From JALHMI01 sp964598535 (GTDB lineage: Bacteria > Planctomycetota > Planctomycetia > Pirellulales > PALSA-1355): 64,000 nt of DNA. The stretch's first letter is position 1, and each line of letters begins with the position of its first letter. Positions 52,028-61,070 of this stretch are shown piece by piece. Made by a program: the position numbers and the translations under genes. The notes under the pieces are model-generated. The model was not told the origin of the DNA. It did not search any database and worked only from the letters and a program-made list of their open reading frames with translations. The DNA is taken from contig CAZRCI010000008.1 of assembly GCA_964598535.1 (NCBI GenBank), positions 62,001-126,000 on the forward strand, given 5' to 3'.

Positions 52028-53740
52028 TTAGTTCTCGACCTTCTTGGCGACCCGGAAGATTTCTTCCAGGGTGGTAGTGCCGGCTATAACTTTGCGGATA
52101 CCGTCGTAGTAAAGCGGTACCATCCCTTGAGATACAGCCACACGCCGGATCTCCTGGGTAGGCGCTCCGGCAAAGGCCAGCTCGCGAACCTTGTTGGTCA
52201 TCATCATCATTTCAAAGATGCCCTGGCGACCGCGATAACCCGACTTTGAGCAGTTGCCGCAGCCTTTGCCCTTCATGAATTTGGCCGTGGCAGCCACCTC
52301 GGGCGTGATGCCCGCAGCTTCAAGCTGGGCGTCCGTCGGGCGGTGCGGCTGCTTACACTTAGGGCATATAACCCGTACAAGCCGCTGCGCCAGCACGGCC
52401 ACCACGGAGCTAGCAACAAGGTATCCGGGAACTCCCATGTCGGTCATTCTTGTAACAGCACTAGGCGCATCGTTCGTATGGAGTGTACTGAAAACCAAGT
52501 GTCCAGTTAGAGATGCTTGAATACCCATTTGCGCAGTCTCCGAGTCACGCATCTCTCCCACTAGAATCACGTTCGGAGCCTGACGCAACATGGCCCGGAT
52601 GATTTTCGCAAAATCGAGTCCGATGTGATGCTTCACTTCCACCTGGTTGATACCCGGCAGGTAGTACTCGACGGGATCTTCGGCCGTAATAATTTTGCGG
52701 TCTGGCCGGTTGAGCTCATTCAGCGAGGCATAGAGCGTGGTGGTCTTACCGGACCCCGTTGGGCCGGTGACGAGAATAATGCCGTTCGGGCGCCGGATCA
52801 GGTTTTTGAATTGCCGAAAATCATTTTCTGAGAGCCCGAGCTGACGGACGCCGACCCGGATACTGTCCTTATCCAGGACTCGCATAACACAAGATTGGCC
52901 ATGATTGGTCGGCAGAATGCTAACCCGCAGGTCGAGCTGCTTGTCCCCCACGGTGACCTTGATGCGACCATCCTGAGGACGGCGGCGTTCAGCAATATCG
53001 ATGTTCGCCAGAATCTTGATGCGGGAGAGCATGGCCCCTAAAAGTCGTCGGGGGGGGCTGTCGCGTTCGACCAGCACTCCGTCGATGCGGTAGCGGATGC
53101 GTACCCGATCTTCGAAGGGTTCGACGTGAATATCGGACGCCCTGAGTTGCACGGCCTCGCTGATGATAAGCTGCACCAGACGGACGATCGGGGCGCTGCT
53201 CTCGTCCACGGCGTCGTCGCTGCCGCCCGCCGTTTCCTGCTCGGTTTCGGTAAAATCGATGGCCGTATCGGTGAATTCCTGGAGCATCGAGTCCGCGCTC
53301 TGATCCTCCATCTGGCCATAGTGGCGGTTAATGGCCTCTTGGATCGCCGAGCGCGGCGCAAGCGCAATGTCGATGTTGCGGTTAAGGATGAATCGCAGCT
53401 TATCGAAGGCCTCGAGATCCGAGGGATCACTGACAATCACCTTTAGGGCGCCGTCTTCCTCGGCCATCGGCAACACGGAGTTTTCCCGGGCGACCGATTC
53501 AGGCACTAGTTCCACGATGGATGGCGGAATGACGACTTCATTCAGGTCGATAAACTCCAGGCCGTGTTCCTTGGCCATAGCTTTTCCGACTTCGACCTCC
53601 GTGGCATAGCCGAGGACGACCAGTTGTTCGTGTACTTTTTTACCGCTGGTGCGGGCAACTCGCTTGGCTTCCGCATATTGATCTGCGGAGATGATGCCCT
53701 GGCGAATGAGGATCTCGGCAAAATCCAATTTCTTGGCCAT
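52028..53740 (-). CDS. pilB: Assembly ATPase PilB/GspE, copy 2
   Basis: The 570-residue product has the same layout as copy 1: N-terminal MshEN domain (LDFAEILIRQGIISADQYAEA), acidic linker (ESSAP), catalytic domain with SDIHVEP, GPTGSGKTTT, ITAEDPVEYYL, ILVGEMRD and GHLVFSTLHTND, then the zinc Cys CPKC..CGNC. A notable difference is RQAPNVILVGE where the Walker B region normally reads RQDPD. It is the first gene of the minus-strand pilus row. Confidence 0.94.
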   Translation of the reverse strand: MAKKLDFAEILIRQGIISADQYAEAKRVARTSGKKVHEQLVVLGYATEVEVGKAMAKEHGLEFIDLNEVVIPPSIVELVPESVARENSVLPMAEEDGALKVIVSDPSDLEAFDKLRFILNRNIDIALAPRSAIQEAINRHYGQMEDQSADSMLQEFTDTAIDFTETEQETAGGSDDAVDESSAPIVRLVQLIISEAVQLRASDIHVEPFEDRVRIRYRIDGVLVERDSPPRRLLGAMLSRIKILANIDIAERRRPQDGRIKVTVGDKQLDLRVSILPTNHGQSCVMRVLDKDSIRVGVRQLGLSENDFRQFKNLIRRPNGIILVTGPTGSGKTTTLYASLNELNRPDRKIITAEDPVEYYLPGINQVEVKHHIGLDFAKIIRAMLRQAPNVILVGEMRDSETAQMGIQASLTGHLVFSTLHTNDAPSAVTRMTDMGVPGYLVASSVVAVLAQRLVRVICPKCKQPHRPTDAQLEAAGITPEVAATAKFMKGKGCGNCSKSGYRGRQGIFEMMMMTNKVRELAFAGAPTQEIRRVAVSQGMVPLYYDGIRKVIAGTTTLEEIFRVAKKVEN

Positions 53741-54433
53741 TACACGTCCGTATTGGATGAGGAGTTCAATTCCCGATTAACGGGATTCGTAGTGCGCAAT
53801 GAACGAGCTTGCCATCGACCGCCCCAAGCGGTAGCTGGCAGACATATTAACGATTTGCCTTCGTGCAAGCTTCCCCCATTCGCCTCCGCAGGAACAGATT
53901 CGCCAGAACCCGCAACCCTCGAAAGGGCGATTGCAGGGCGAAATGGGTACGTACAAAGCCCCCAACGGACTGGCGAACCTAACCGTGTGACCTCCCTCCG
54001 GGCGAAGAGCGTTGCGAGCCCTGTGCGCGATGAGATACCTGCGCACGAGAAATGTGATAACTCTGTTCTAATTTGAGACTAATGGCGAATGGATGGGTTG
54101 TCAACAAACGCTCGATCCTGATGTAGCAAGTACCGCCCGCCCTCGCATTTAGTCCCTATTTCAGGGGGTTCGTAGTGTTCGGGCTGGGGTTTTTGGGAAA
54201 GATTGCCTCCTCGCTGCTGCAATACTCGGAAACGCGGAGCCCGAATTATCTCGGGCTGATCATCGCGAGTGCGATTTTAACGATTTGCGAGATTGGGTTT
54301 TCGTGGCCGAATGGCCGGCGGCTGCTTGTGGCGGTAGGGAGCGGCTCATTATTCTAGAACTTACGCCCGGCAAGCAAGACACATCCAGCCAAGGGCGGCA
54401 AAGCGGTTCTTAGCTTTGCATGACGTCAAATCA
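53741..54433. other. Divergent region between pilB copy 2 and the S53 peptidase
   Basis: 693 bases including the candidate small membrane protein at 54175-54357. The rest holds no recognised element. Confidence 0.4.
54175..54357 (+). CDS. Possible small membrane protein (60 residues)
   Basis: A GTG start at 54175, preceded by AGGGGG, opens a 60-residue frame: MFGLGFLGKIASSLLQYSE, then a hydrophobic segment YLGLIIASAILTICEIGF (about residues 25-42) and a short polar end. It has the look of a one-helix membrane protein, but there is no homology evidence, and the frame could be chance. It would be transcribed toward the S53 gene. Confidence 0.35.
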   Translation: MFGLGFLGKIASSLLQYSETRSPNYLGLIIASAILTICEIGFSWPNGRRLLVAVGSGSLF

Positions 54434-57352
54434 ATGGTTCGTAAGCGGCTCAGGGTGCGCATGCAGTTTGCTCGTGATGAAAACGGCGATCGATCACGCA
54501 GGACGCGGCTCGGGACAAAGGCGACGCGCATGTCCGGCGGCGAGGCTCTTGAAGAGCGCTGCTTGCTGGCCGCTGACCTGTCGTACGACGAGGTCGCTGC
54601 CCAGTGGACAGCAACGCTGGGCGTCGATCCGATCGCCATGCCGTTGACGCACGTTGTCGCTGAGCCGCTAGCCGGTACCGCGAAGACCACGGGGTTCTCG
54701 CCGACCCAGATTCGCGCAGCCTATGGCTTCGACAACATCTACTTTCAGGGCAATACGATCGTTGGCGATGGAACCGGCCAGACCATCGCCATTGTCAATG
54801 CCTATCACACGCCCAATGCCGCGAACGACCTGGCGGCGTTCAGCGCCTATTACGGTTTGCCAGCCGCGAGCTTTACTCAGGTAGATCAGTACGGCGGGAC
54901 AAATTACACGACATCCGTTGGCGCCTGGGCACTCGAAACGGCGCTCGACGTGCAATGGGTGCATGCGCTTGCGCCGGGGGCTAGCATTTTGCTCGTAGAG
55001 GCGAATAGCGCTAGTTTCAGCGACTTGATGGCCGCAGTCGACTACGCACGGAATGTGCCCGGCGTGTCGGCCGTGTCGATGAGCTGGGGCGCGGCGGAAT
55101 GGTCGGGCGAAACCTACTACAACCAATTCTTGACCACGCCTGCCGGGCATGCCGGGGTTACTTTTTTCGCAGCGGCCGGAAATAGCGGCGGCCCTGGAGT
55201 CTATCCCGCCTATTCGCCGAACGTCGTAGCCGTGGGCGGCACGACCGTCACGTTGAATGGTTCCAACCAGATTCTTAGCGAGACGGCTTGGAGCGGGAGC
55301 GGTGGCGGCGTCAGCCAGTATCAATCGCAGCCCAGTTGGCAGAACGGTGTCGTCACGCAGAGCGCTACGCAGCGCGTCATGCCAGACGTCGCTTTCCTCG
55401 GTAACCCGAATACCGGAGTCGCCGTCTACGATACCTACAACAATTCATCGAGCACGCCGTGGTCGAAGGTTGCGGGCACGAGCTTCGCCGCGCCGAGTTG
55501 GGCGTCGCTGGTGACGATTGCCAATCAAGGTCGCACGCTGGCGGGATTGCCGGTGTTCGACATGAATGCGCTGATGACGCGGCTTTATTCGATGCCGGCC
55601 AGCAATTTCAACGACATTGTCAGTGGTTCGAGCGGCGGGACGATACCGCAGGCCGCGGGGCCTGGATTCGATGCCGTGACGGGACGCGGAACGCCAAAAG
55701 CGGCGCTGGTCGTCGATAGCCTCGTCGGCGTCAGCGCCGCGCCCACGGGCGTGACGCTGATGGCGATCAGCGATACAGGCATATCCAATTCGGATCGGAT
55801 TACGCGGCTCAACAATTCGAACGCCGGCCAGAGATTGCAGTTTCAGGTATCGGGCACCACGGCCGGCGCGACCGTGCAGCTTTTTGCCGGCGGTGTGCTC
55901 ATCGGTTCTGCGGTCGCGACGGGGAACATGACCGTTGTCACCACCAATGGTAGCTTCACGCTCGTTGACGGTTTGCATTCGATCACCGCCAAGCAGGCCA
56001 AGCCGGCAGAGTTGTCGTCGGCCGCTTCGCCCGCGCTGCAAGTTACGATTGACGCTACGGCTCCGACCGCCGCGTTCGTCGCGGTTTCGCCCGATCCTCA
56101 CGCGAATCCCGTGAGCAACATCGCGCTCACGTTTAGCGAAGTGGTGAGCGGGCTTAATTTGAACGCATTTTCACTGTCTCGCGATGGCGGCGCCAATTTG
56201 CTCTCGGATGCGCAAACACTTAGCACCACCGACAACATTCAGTGGACCCTCGGTAATCTCAGCTCGATCACCACGATGCCGGGCTTCTATACGCTGGTGC
56301 TGATCTCGAACATGTCGCCGGTCATCGACGTGGCAGGAAATGTGGCCGGCGGCGCTCACGATACGTTCACCGTGTTGGTGAATGTGTTAAATCGGATGCT
56401 GTTCTACAATCAGTCCAAGTTCGATGGTAACGACAGTGCCATCAACGACGCGGATGACAATGCGATCGCGATCGACAAACAGCCGTATTTTGCCGGTAGT
56501 GGCCTGGCCGAATTTAGTAGCGTTTCGAGCTATTCACACGGTATCAACGGCCTCATGATCGATATTGCGGGTTCGCATCCGAATATCACCGCGGCCGACT
56601 TCAACTTCTTGGTGGGAAATAGCAATTCGCTTGCCGGTTGGACGACGGCGCCCGCGCCGACCGACGTATCCGTGCGGGCCGGGGCTGGCATCGGCGGATC
56701 TGACCGCGTCGTGATTACCTGGGCCAATGGCGCGATTGTCAATCAATGGCTCGAAGTGACTCTGCTTGCCAATGGCAACACCGGCCTGCCGTCGTCCGAC
56801 ACGTTTTATTTTGGCAATCGTATTGGGGACACGGGGCTCGACACGCCTCCCAGCTTTTTTGTTACCGGGTTAGCGGACGAGTTTGCGGTCCGGAACCACC
56901 CTGCCTTTCTCCAGGAGATCACGAATATCTATGATTTCAATCGCGATATGGTGGTGGGCCTGAGCGACCAACTGCTGGCTCGGAACAACCCCGGATTTCT
57001 GACGCGGCTAAACTTGGCGGCGCCGTTTGCAGCGCCATCGGCCATGACGCTTGTCGCTGAAGACGGTAGCCAGGCACCCGTCGCGGTGGCGCTGACTGTG
57101 CCCACGACTTCGGGATCGGAGCCGTTCGTGGAACCGGCTGCCGCTATGTTTCCAAGTCCCGAGGCAGTTCCCGCCGAGTCGCAAGTGCTGGCAGAGTTGC
57201 CGGCGATGCGGCGTGTCGATCGTGGTTTGGCATTCGCCCTAGCGCACGAATGGCTGCGGCGAACAAGCGAGTCCAGCCAAGATCCGACACTCGAAGAATC
57301 GCTCATCGAACTTCTTTCGGCCACACAACTGCGACACGCGCGGCGGCGTTAG
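54434..57352 (+). CDS. Secreted S53 (sedolisin-like) peptidase with dockerin-like end
   Basis: I use ATG 54434 (972 residues). The start is basic and followed by GGEALEERCLLAAD, the planctomycete extracellular motif. The S53 domain spans about 85-440: catalytic Glu168 and Asp172 in ALETALDVQW, nucleophile Ser350 in AGTSFAAPSW and the calcium site NDIVSG..GPGFDAVTGRGTP. The oxyanion residue, Asp in sedolisins, is Asn250 in AAGNSGG, as in subtilisins. No ~180-residue prodomain is visible. The C-terminal ~500 residues contain Ig-like modules, a MLFYNQSKFDGND module common in planctomycete proteins and a dockerin-like YDFNRDMVVGLSDQLLARNN. Confidence 0.87.
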   Translation: MVRKRLRVRMQFARDENGDRSRRTRLGTKATRMSGGEALEERCLLAADLSYDEVAAQWTATLGVDPIAMPLTHVVAEPLAGTAKTTGFSPTQIRAAYGFDNIYFQGNTIVGDGTGQTIAIVNAYHTPNAANDLAAFSAYYGLPAASFTQVDQYGGTNYTTSVGAWALETALDVQWVHALAPGASILLVEANSASFSDLMAAVDYARNVPGVSAVSMSWGAAEWSGETYYNQFLTTPAGHAGVTFFAAAGNSGGPGVYPAYSPNVVAVGGTTVTLNGSNQILSETAWSGSGGGVSQYQSQPSWQNGVVTQSATQRVMPDVAFLGNPNTGVAVYDTYNNSSSTPWSKVAGTSFAAPSWASLVTIANQGRTLAGLPVFDMNALMTRLYSMPASNFNDIVSGSSGGTIPQAAGPGFDAVTGRGTPKAALVVDSLVGVSAAPTGVTLMAISDTGISNSDRITRLNNSNAGQRLQFQVSGTTAGATVQLFAGGVLIGSAVATGNMTVVTTNGSFTLVDGLHSITAKQAKPAELSSAASPALQVTIDATAPTAAFVAVSPDPHANPVSNIALTFSEVVSGLNLNAFSLSRDGGANLLSDAQTLSTTDNIQWTLGNLSSITTMPGFYTLVLISNMSPVIDVAGNVAGGAHDTFTVLVNVLNRMLFYNQSKFDGNDSAINDADDNAIAIDKQPYFAGSGLAEFSSVSSYSHGINGLMIDIAGSHPNITAADFNFLVGNSNSLAGWTTAPAPTDVSVRAGAGIGGSDRVVITWANGAIVNQWLEVTLLANGNTGLPSSDTFYFGNRIGDTGLDTPPSFFVTGLADEFAVRNHPAFLQEITNIYDFNRDMVVGLSDQLLARNNPGFLTRLNLAAPFAAPSAMTLVAEDGSQAPVAVALTVPTTSGSEPFVEPAAAMFPSPEAVPAESQVLAELPAMRRVDRGLAFALAHEWLRRTSESSQDPTLEESLIELLSATQLRHARRR

Positions 57353-57399
57353 GCCGGCTCGTGGCTTTGCGTCGCCGTGTTCGGATGCGCCGAGGATTT

Positions 57400-58161
57400 T
57401 TACACGCGAAGCCGTTCGCTTTCGAGCCGCTTATAAATAAAGGCAAGCGTTTTTTCCGCCATGCGGCCATAGTATTCGAAACCGTGCCCGCCCCCCGAGG
57501 TTTCCAGGTCAGCTTCATAGGGAATGCCCAGCGCGGCCAGCTTCATGCGCAGACGCTCGGCGCTTTCGTGCCAACGTGCGTCGATCGGATCGCAGCATAA
57601 GAAAATACTGCGCGGCCAGTTCAGGGGATGTACGTGCAAGGTCGCGGTATCCTGGCGCGCGGCTTCCTTGTCGGCGTACATTTCCCAGAGCGTTTCATCT
57701 CCCTCGTCCATTCGCGTGTGGTAGTCGATGGCTGGCGAGATGGCGGCAACTACTGGAAACTGGTTTGGAAACTTGAAGGCCATCCGCAGGGCTCCCTGCC
57801 CTCCCATGCTCGTTCCAAGCAGTGCAATGCGCGGGGACTCGAGTTGCCAGCTTGTGCGCAGCCACTCCGTCACGTGTTCACGCACGTAGCACTCGGCCGT
57901 GATCTGCGAGTCGAATTCATTGCAAATGCGATCGGTCCACCAACTGCGCGCGGTGCGGGGACATACGACGCGAAAACCATAGCGATCGAACTCGCGAAGA
58001 AACTGCGGTTTGTCGTGCAGGCGATTGAGGTGAACTCCGTGCAGATAGATCACGGTGTAGCCGTGTTCGTTGAGCCGGGGCGGGCAATATACCTCGCAGG
58101 TATGGCCGGCGATGTCGATTTCAGACCACTGGCCGGGGGCCGGAGACGGAGAAATGTCCAT
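57400..58161 (-). CDS. Alpha/beta hydrolase (esterase D-like)
   Basis: The 253-residue product has an alpha/beta-hydrolase fold: VIYLHGVHLN as oxyanion strand, nucleophile Ser in LLGTSMGGQGALRMAF, acid Asp in FLCCDPIDARW and His in SGGGHGFEYY. The set matches esterase D/S-formylglutathione-hydrolase-like enzymes. No signal peptide is present, so it is probably cytosolic. It is convergent with the S53 peptidase gene and not obviously linked to it. Natural substrate unknown; a formaldehyde-oxidation role is possible but not supported by adjacent genes. Confidence 0.85.
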   Translation of the reverse strand: MDISPSPAPGQWSEIDIAGHTCEVYCPPRLNEHGYTVIYLHGVHLNRLHDKPQFLREFDRYGFRVVCPRTARSWWTDRICNEFDSQITAECYVREHVTEWLRTSWQLESPRIALLGTSMGGQGALRMAFKFPNQFPVVAAISPAIDYHTRMDEGDETLWEMYADKEAARQDTATLHVHPLNWPRSIFLCCDPIDARWHESAERLRMKLAALGIPYEADLETSGGGHGFEYYGRMAEKTLAFIYKRLESERLRV

Positions 58162-58416
58162 GCGGAGAAAATTTCAAGAGGTGCGATGCGGATCAGCAAT
58201 GGAGAATCACCACCGGCTTAGTTTATCGGTCCGTCATAGCCCGCGAAAGTCGCAAGGCCGAGGGGCAGATTTCGTTAGGCAAAACGAGTGCGACCGGCGG
58301 AATCGATATCGTTGGCGCGATTGGCCTGCGGAAGCATGGTAGGCTTCAGGGTGGACGAACCGCTCGCAGAGTTGCGGCGCGGAGACATGGTACCAAGCAA
58401 TTGAAATGGATTCAGG

Positions 58417-58851
58417 ATGAGCAGTTCTCCCGCCCTGGGCGACCGGAGTTTACCGTCCCAGCCATTTGCGACTCCGCTGGCGCCCGTGGCGCACCAGGGG
58501 CAAGACGAGCCAATCGATCTGGCAAGCTTGCTACGGCGGTGTCTCGAAGATGTGCAGTTCTGCGGAATCGTGCTGCACAAGTTCGCAGCGCGAAGCGCAG
58601 ACCAGGTGGCCGCGCTCGAGCGTGCCTTGGAATCGGGCAATACTGTGGAGCTAGCGCGCGAAGCGCATACGTTGCAAGGCGTGGCGGCGAACCTCAGCGC
58701 CACGGCGTTAAGGCTGCGAGCCGATGAGTTGGAACATGCGGCGCGGATCGGAGAATTGAAGGCCGCACGGAAGTTGCTCGACGCGGCGCGCGACGAAGTT
58801 TTTCGCTGCCGACATGTGATCCCGCAGCTATTGTTGCGGCTTGCTCAATAA
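58417..58851 (+). CDS. Histidine phosphotransfer (Hpt) domain protein
   Basis: The 144-residue product is a single Hpt four-helix bundle after a ~35-residue flexible start. The phosphorylatable His84 lies in AREAHTLQGVAANLSATALR, matching the Hpt consensus HxLKGxxxxxG with Gln in place of Lys. Hpt proteins relay phosphate between hybrid kinases and response regulators. No kinase or regulator is adjacent, so its partners must be elsewhere. Confidence 0.85.
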   Translation: MSSSPALGDRSLPSQPFATPLAPVAHQGQDEPIDLASLLRRCLEDVQFCGIVLHKFAARSADQVAALERALESGNTVELAREAHTLQGVAANLSATALRLRADELEHAARIGELKAARKLLDAARDEVFRCRHVIPQLLLRLAQ

Positions 58852-58856
58852 TGCCT

Positions 58857-58895
58857 TAGCGGCGGCGGCCGCCCGTTGGTGGCCGCTCGGCGCTA
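58857..58895. terminator. Inverted repeat between convergent Hpt and redoxin genes
   Basis: TAGCGGCGGCGGCC (58857-58870) and GGCCGCTCGGCGCTA (58881-58895) can pair imperfectly around a 10-base loop, in the 52-base gap between two convergent stops. It lacks a long T-run, so its terminator role is a guess. Confidence 0.35.
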
Positions 58896-58903
58896 CCTCA
58901 CCA

Positions 58904-60709
58904 TTATTTCACCGCGCTCGTTTCGGCCGGGGCCTGCGTGAGCTTAAGTGTGCCGGGGATGGTCGCGGTCGTGAACCAGCCGATCATCATTTCATCCCAG
59001 GTCTGTTCCCCGAACCGCACGGCCTTGGTGGGGTCGGGATTCGTCGGACTGTCGGCCGAATTGTCGTAATAGGCCTCGCAAGCGAGCTTCGAGCCTTTGG
59101 GCATGAATTTCGGCTTGGCCAGGATGTAATCGATCTGCCAATTGAAATCCCAGCGTGGCACGTCGAGCAAGACCTCGCGAGTGCCATCGGGATAGGTCGC
59201 CTCGTAGCGGAACGACTTGCCGCGCATGTGCATGTGCGGCGTCATGCTCAACAATAGTTTGTCCTCTTTGAAGCGATACTGCGAGGTGACTTTGTGGTTC
59301 TTCGCGCCGGGAGGAATTGTAAACGCGACGTTGATGGCCCAACCGCTTTCGGCAAGTTGGGTGACTTCGCTTTGCTCGATAAACTTAAGCCCCAACGTGC
59401 TGAGGTCCACTTGCTCGCGTCCGTTCGGCGTGTAGTGCATTTGGAAGACGATCTTCGAACCGGCCGGAATCTTCTTCGCCAGGCCATCTTCCATCGTTCG
59501 CGGCGGCGAACCCGGCGCATAGGCGGCCAGCAATGAGCCGCGAAGCAGGTCCGCTTGTCCGCCGGGCGACTGGAGAAAGACCAGAATGTGATGCACGACG
59601 GAGCGATTGCCGGGGCGTGCCTCGCATGCGACCATCCACATGTCTTCAGTGAAACCCGGATCGACCGTGAAATGCTGATAGTCGACGACTCCCTCGGCCG
59701 GTACTGTGAAGGGCGAGTCGGCCATCGGTATCACGAGGTCCGGTTGGGGAATGTTCCAACCCTCGGCGAATTGACGCGGCTCGGGCAAGTCGTTTCGATC
59801 ACCTTCGGGACAGCCGGCGTCGACCCAGGCAAAAATCTGACGCTTTTCTTCGTCGCTCAATCGAGCATCGTTGATGAAGTGGCCAACCGCCGGGTCGGCA
59901 AACCAGGGAGGCATGCGCCCCTGGTCGACGACTTCGCGAATCGTCGCCGACCAGCCAATGACGTCTTCGTAGCTGGAGAGCGTAAACGGGCCGATCTCCC
60001 CCGTGCGATGGCATTCGACGCAGCGATTTTGAAAGATGCGCGCGATCTCGCGCGAGTAAGTCACCTCGCTGCCCGTCGGTTTCGGCATGCGCCCAATGTA
60101 ACACCCTACCGCCTCGGTTTGGGTAACGCTGACTGCCTTACCTTCCAGCAGTTCGTCCAAGGCGAGCTTCAGGTCGCTGCGCGGGTTGATCGATTTCTGG
60201 ACTCCGGGCTCAAACTGGCCATCGATGCGGCCGTGATAGCGAATGGTTCGTGTTTCGTCGAGTACGAATGCCTCGGGGGTCCGTTTGGCTCCATATGCGT
60301 CCGCGACCACATTGTGATGGTCTTTCAGCACGGGGAACGTCAGGCCGTGCTCTCGAACATATTCGGCGATCTCGTCGGCGGAGTCTTGCAAGTTGGAGTC
60401 GATCCCGACGAAGGCAACCTGTTGAGCGGTATAAGCGGCGGCCAATTCGCTCAATCTCGGCGCATACAGCCGAGCGAGCGGGCACTCTGTGCCCAAGAAG
60501 ATCACGACAACAAGCCTCTTATCGTGAAGCTTGGTTAGGCTGTGTTCCTGGCCGGATCCATCGGTGAGCCTGAACTCGGGGGCTCGCTGCCCGACGACAC
60601 TCGCGGGCACATCCGCGGCGGCGAGCAGCGTTGCGTTCAACACGATCGTGGCGAGTGAAATTAGAGTTGTGCCGAACGATCGACGCTTCAGAGCCATTGC
60701 ATGCGACAT
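58904..60709 (-). CDS. Secreted redoxin / c-heme / copper monooxygenase-like fusion protein
   Basis: ATG 60709 follows GAGGAG. After a signal peptide (to about 32) the 601-residue product has a redoxin domain (40-190; single Cys76 in GTECPLARLY, no resolving Cys next to it), a heme motif CVECH (230-234), and a C-terminal region like the copper type II ascorbate-dependent monooxygenases: VVHHILVF with the His pair, FQMHYTPNG and HMHMRGKSF. This fused layout recurs in planctomycetes and Acidobacteria. It is likely a periplasmic redox protein; substrate and electron donor are unknown. Confidence 0.85.
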   Translation of the reverse strand: MSHAMALKRRSFGTTLISLATIVLNATLLAAADVPASVVGQRAPEFRLTDGSGQEHSLTKLHDKRLVVVIFLGTECPLARLYAPRLSELAAAYTAQQVAFVGIDSNLQDSADEIAEYVREHGLTFPVLKDHHNVVADAYGAKRTPEAFVLDETRTIRYHGRIDGQFEPGVQKSINPRSDLKLALDELLEGKAVSVTQTEAVGCYIGRMPKPTGSEVTYSREIARIFQNRCVECHRTGEIGPFTLSSYEDVIGWSATIREVVDQGRMPPWFADPAVGHFINDARLSDEEKRQIFAWVDAGCPEGDRNDLPEPRQFAEGWNIPQPDLVIPMADSPFTVPAEGVVDYQHFTVDPGFTEDMWMVACEARPGNRSVVHHILVFLQSPGGQADLLRGSLLAAYAPGSPPRTMEDGLAKKIPAGSKIVFQMHYTPNGREQVDLSTLGLKFIEQSEVTQLAESGWAINVAFTIPPGAKNHKVTSQYRFKEDKLLLSMTPHMHMRGKSFRYEATYPDGTREVLLDVPRWDFNWQIDYILAKPKFMPKGSKLACEAYYDNSADSPTNPDPTKAVRFGEQTWDEMMIGWFTTATIPGTLKLTQAPAETSAVK

Positions 60710-61070
60710 TTTAGATTCTCCTCACGCGAGCGCGGATAGCGGCCAACGAGAGGTCGGCGCGTCGATGTGGTTACCCTGGTGTACCCCGTAATCGTCCAGG
60801 AGGTGTCATGCGCCGCCTGGATCATTCTAAAGGTTTGGCCAATGGGCTATTTCCTACCCGGTATTCGCTGCCCGAGGCAACAGGGAATTGTGCCTCTAGA
60901 AGGTGGTTTGGCCGGCTGCCTTGCATTAAAATCAAACGCGTCGTGCGTCCCCCCCTAGGAACTCGGCGGGAAACCATCGAGCTCGGGCCGATGGCCGCGC
61001 GCGACATTGCTATCCCTGCCCTTAATTTGCCAGCCCGCTATCAGCCCACCTCTGGAAAGGACCTTCGGCC
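60710..61070. other. Divergent region between the redoxin fusion and the Gfo/Idh/MocA gene
   Basis: 361 bases; no gene and no clear promoter pair. GGAAAGGACC (61053-61062) before ATG 61071 serves as ribosome site. Confidence 0.45.
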
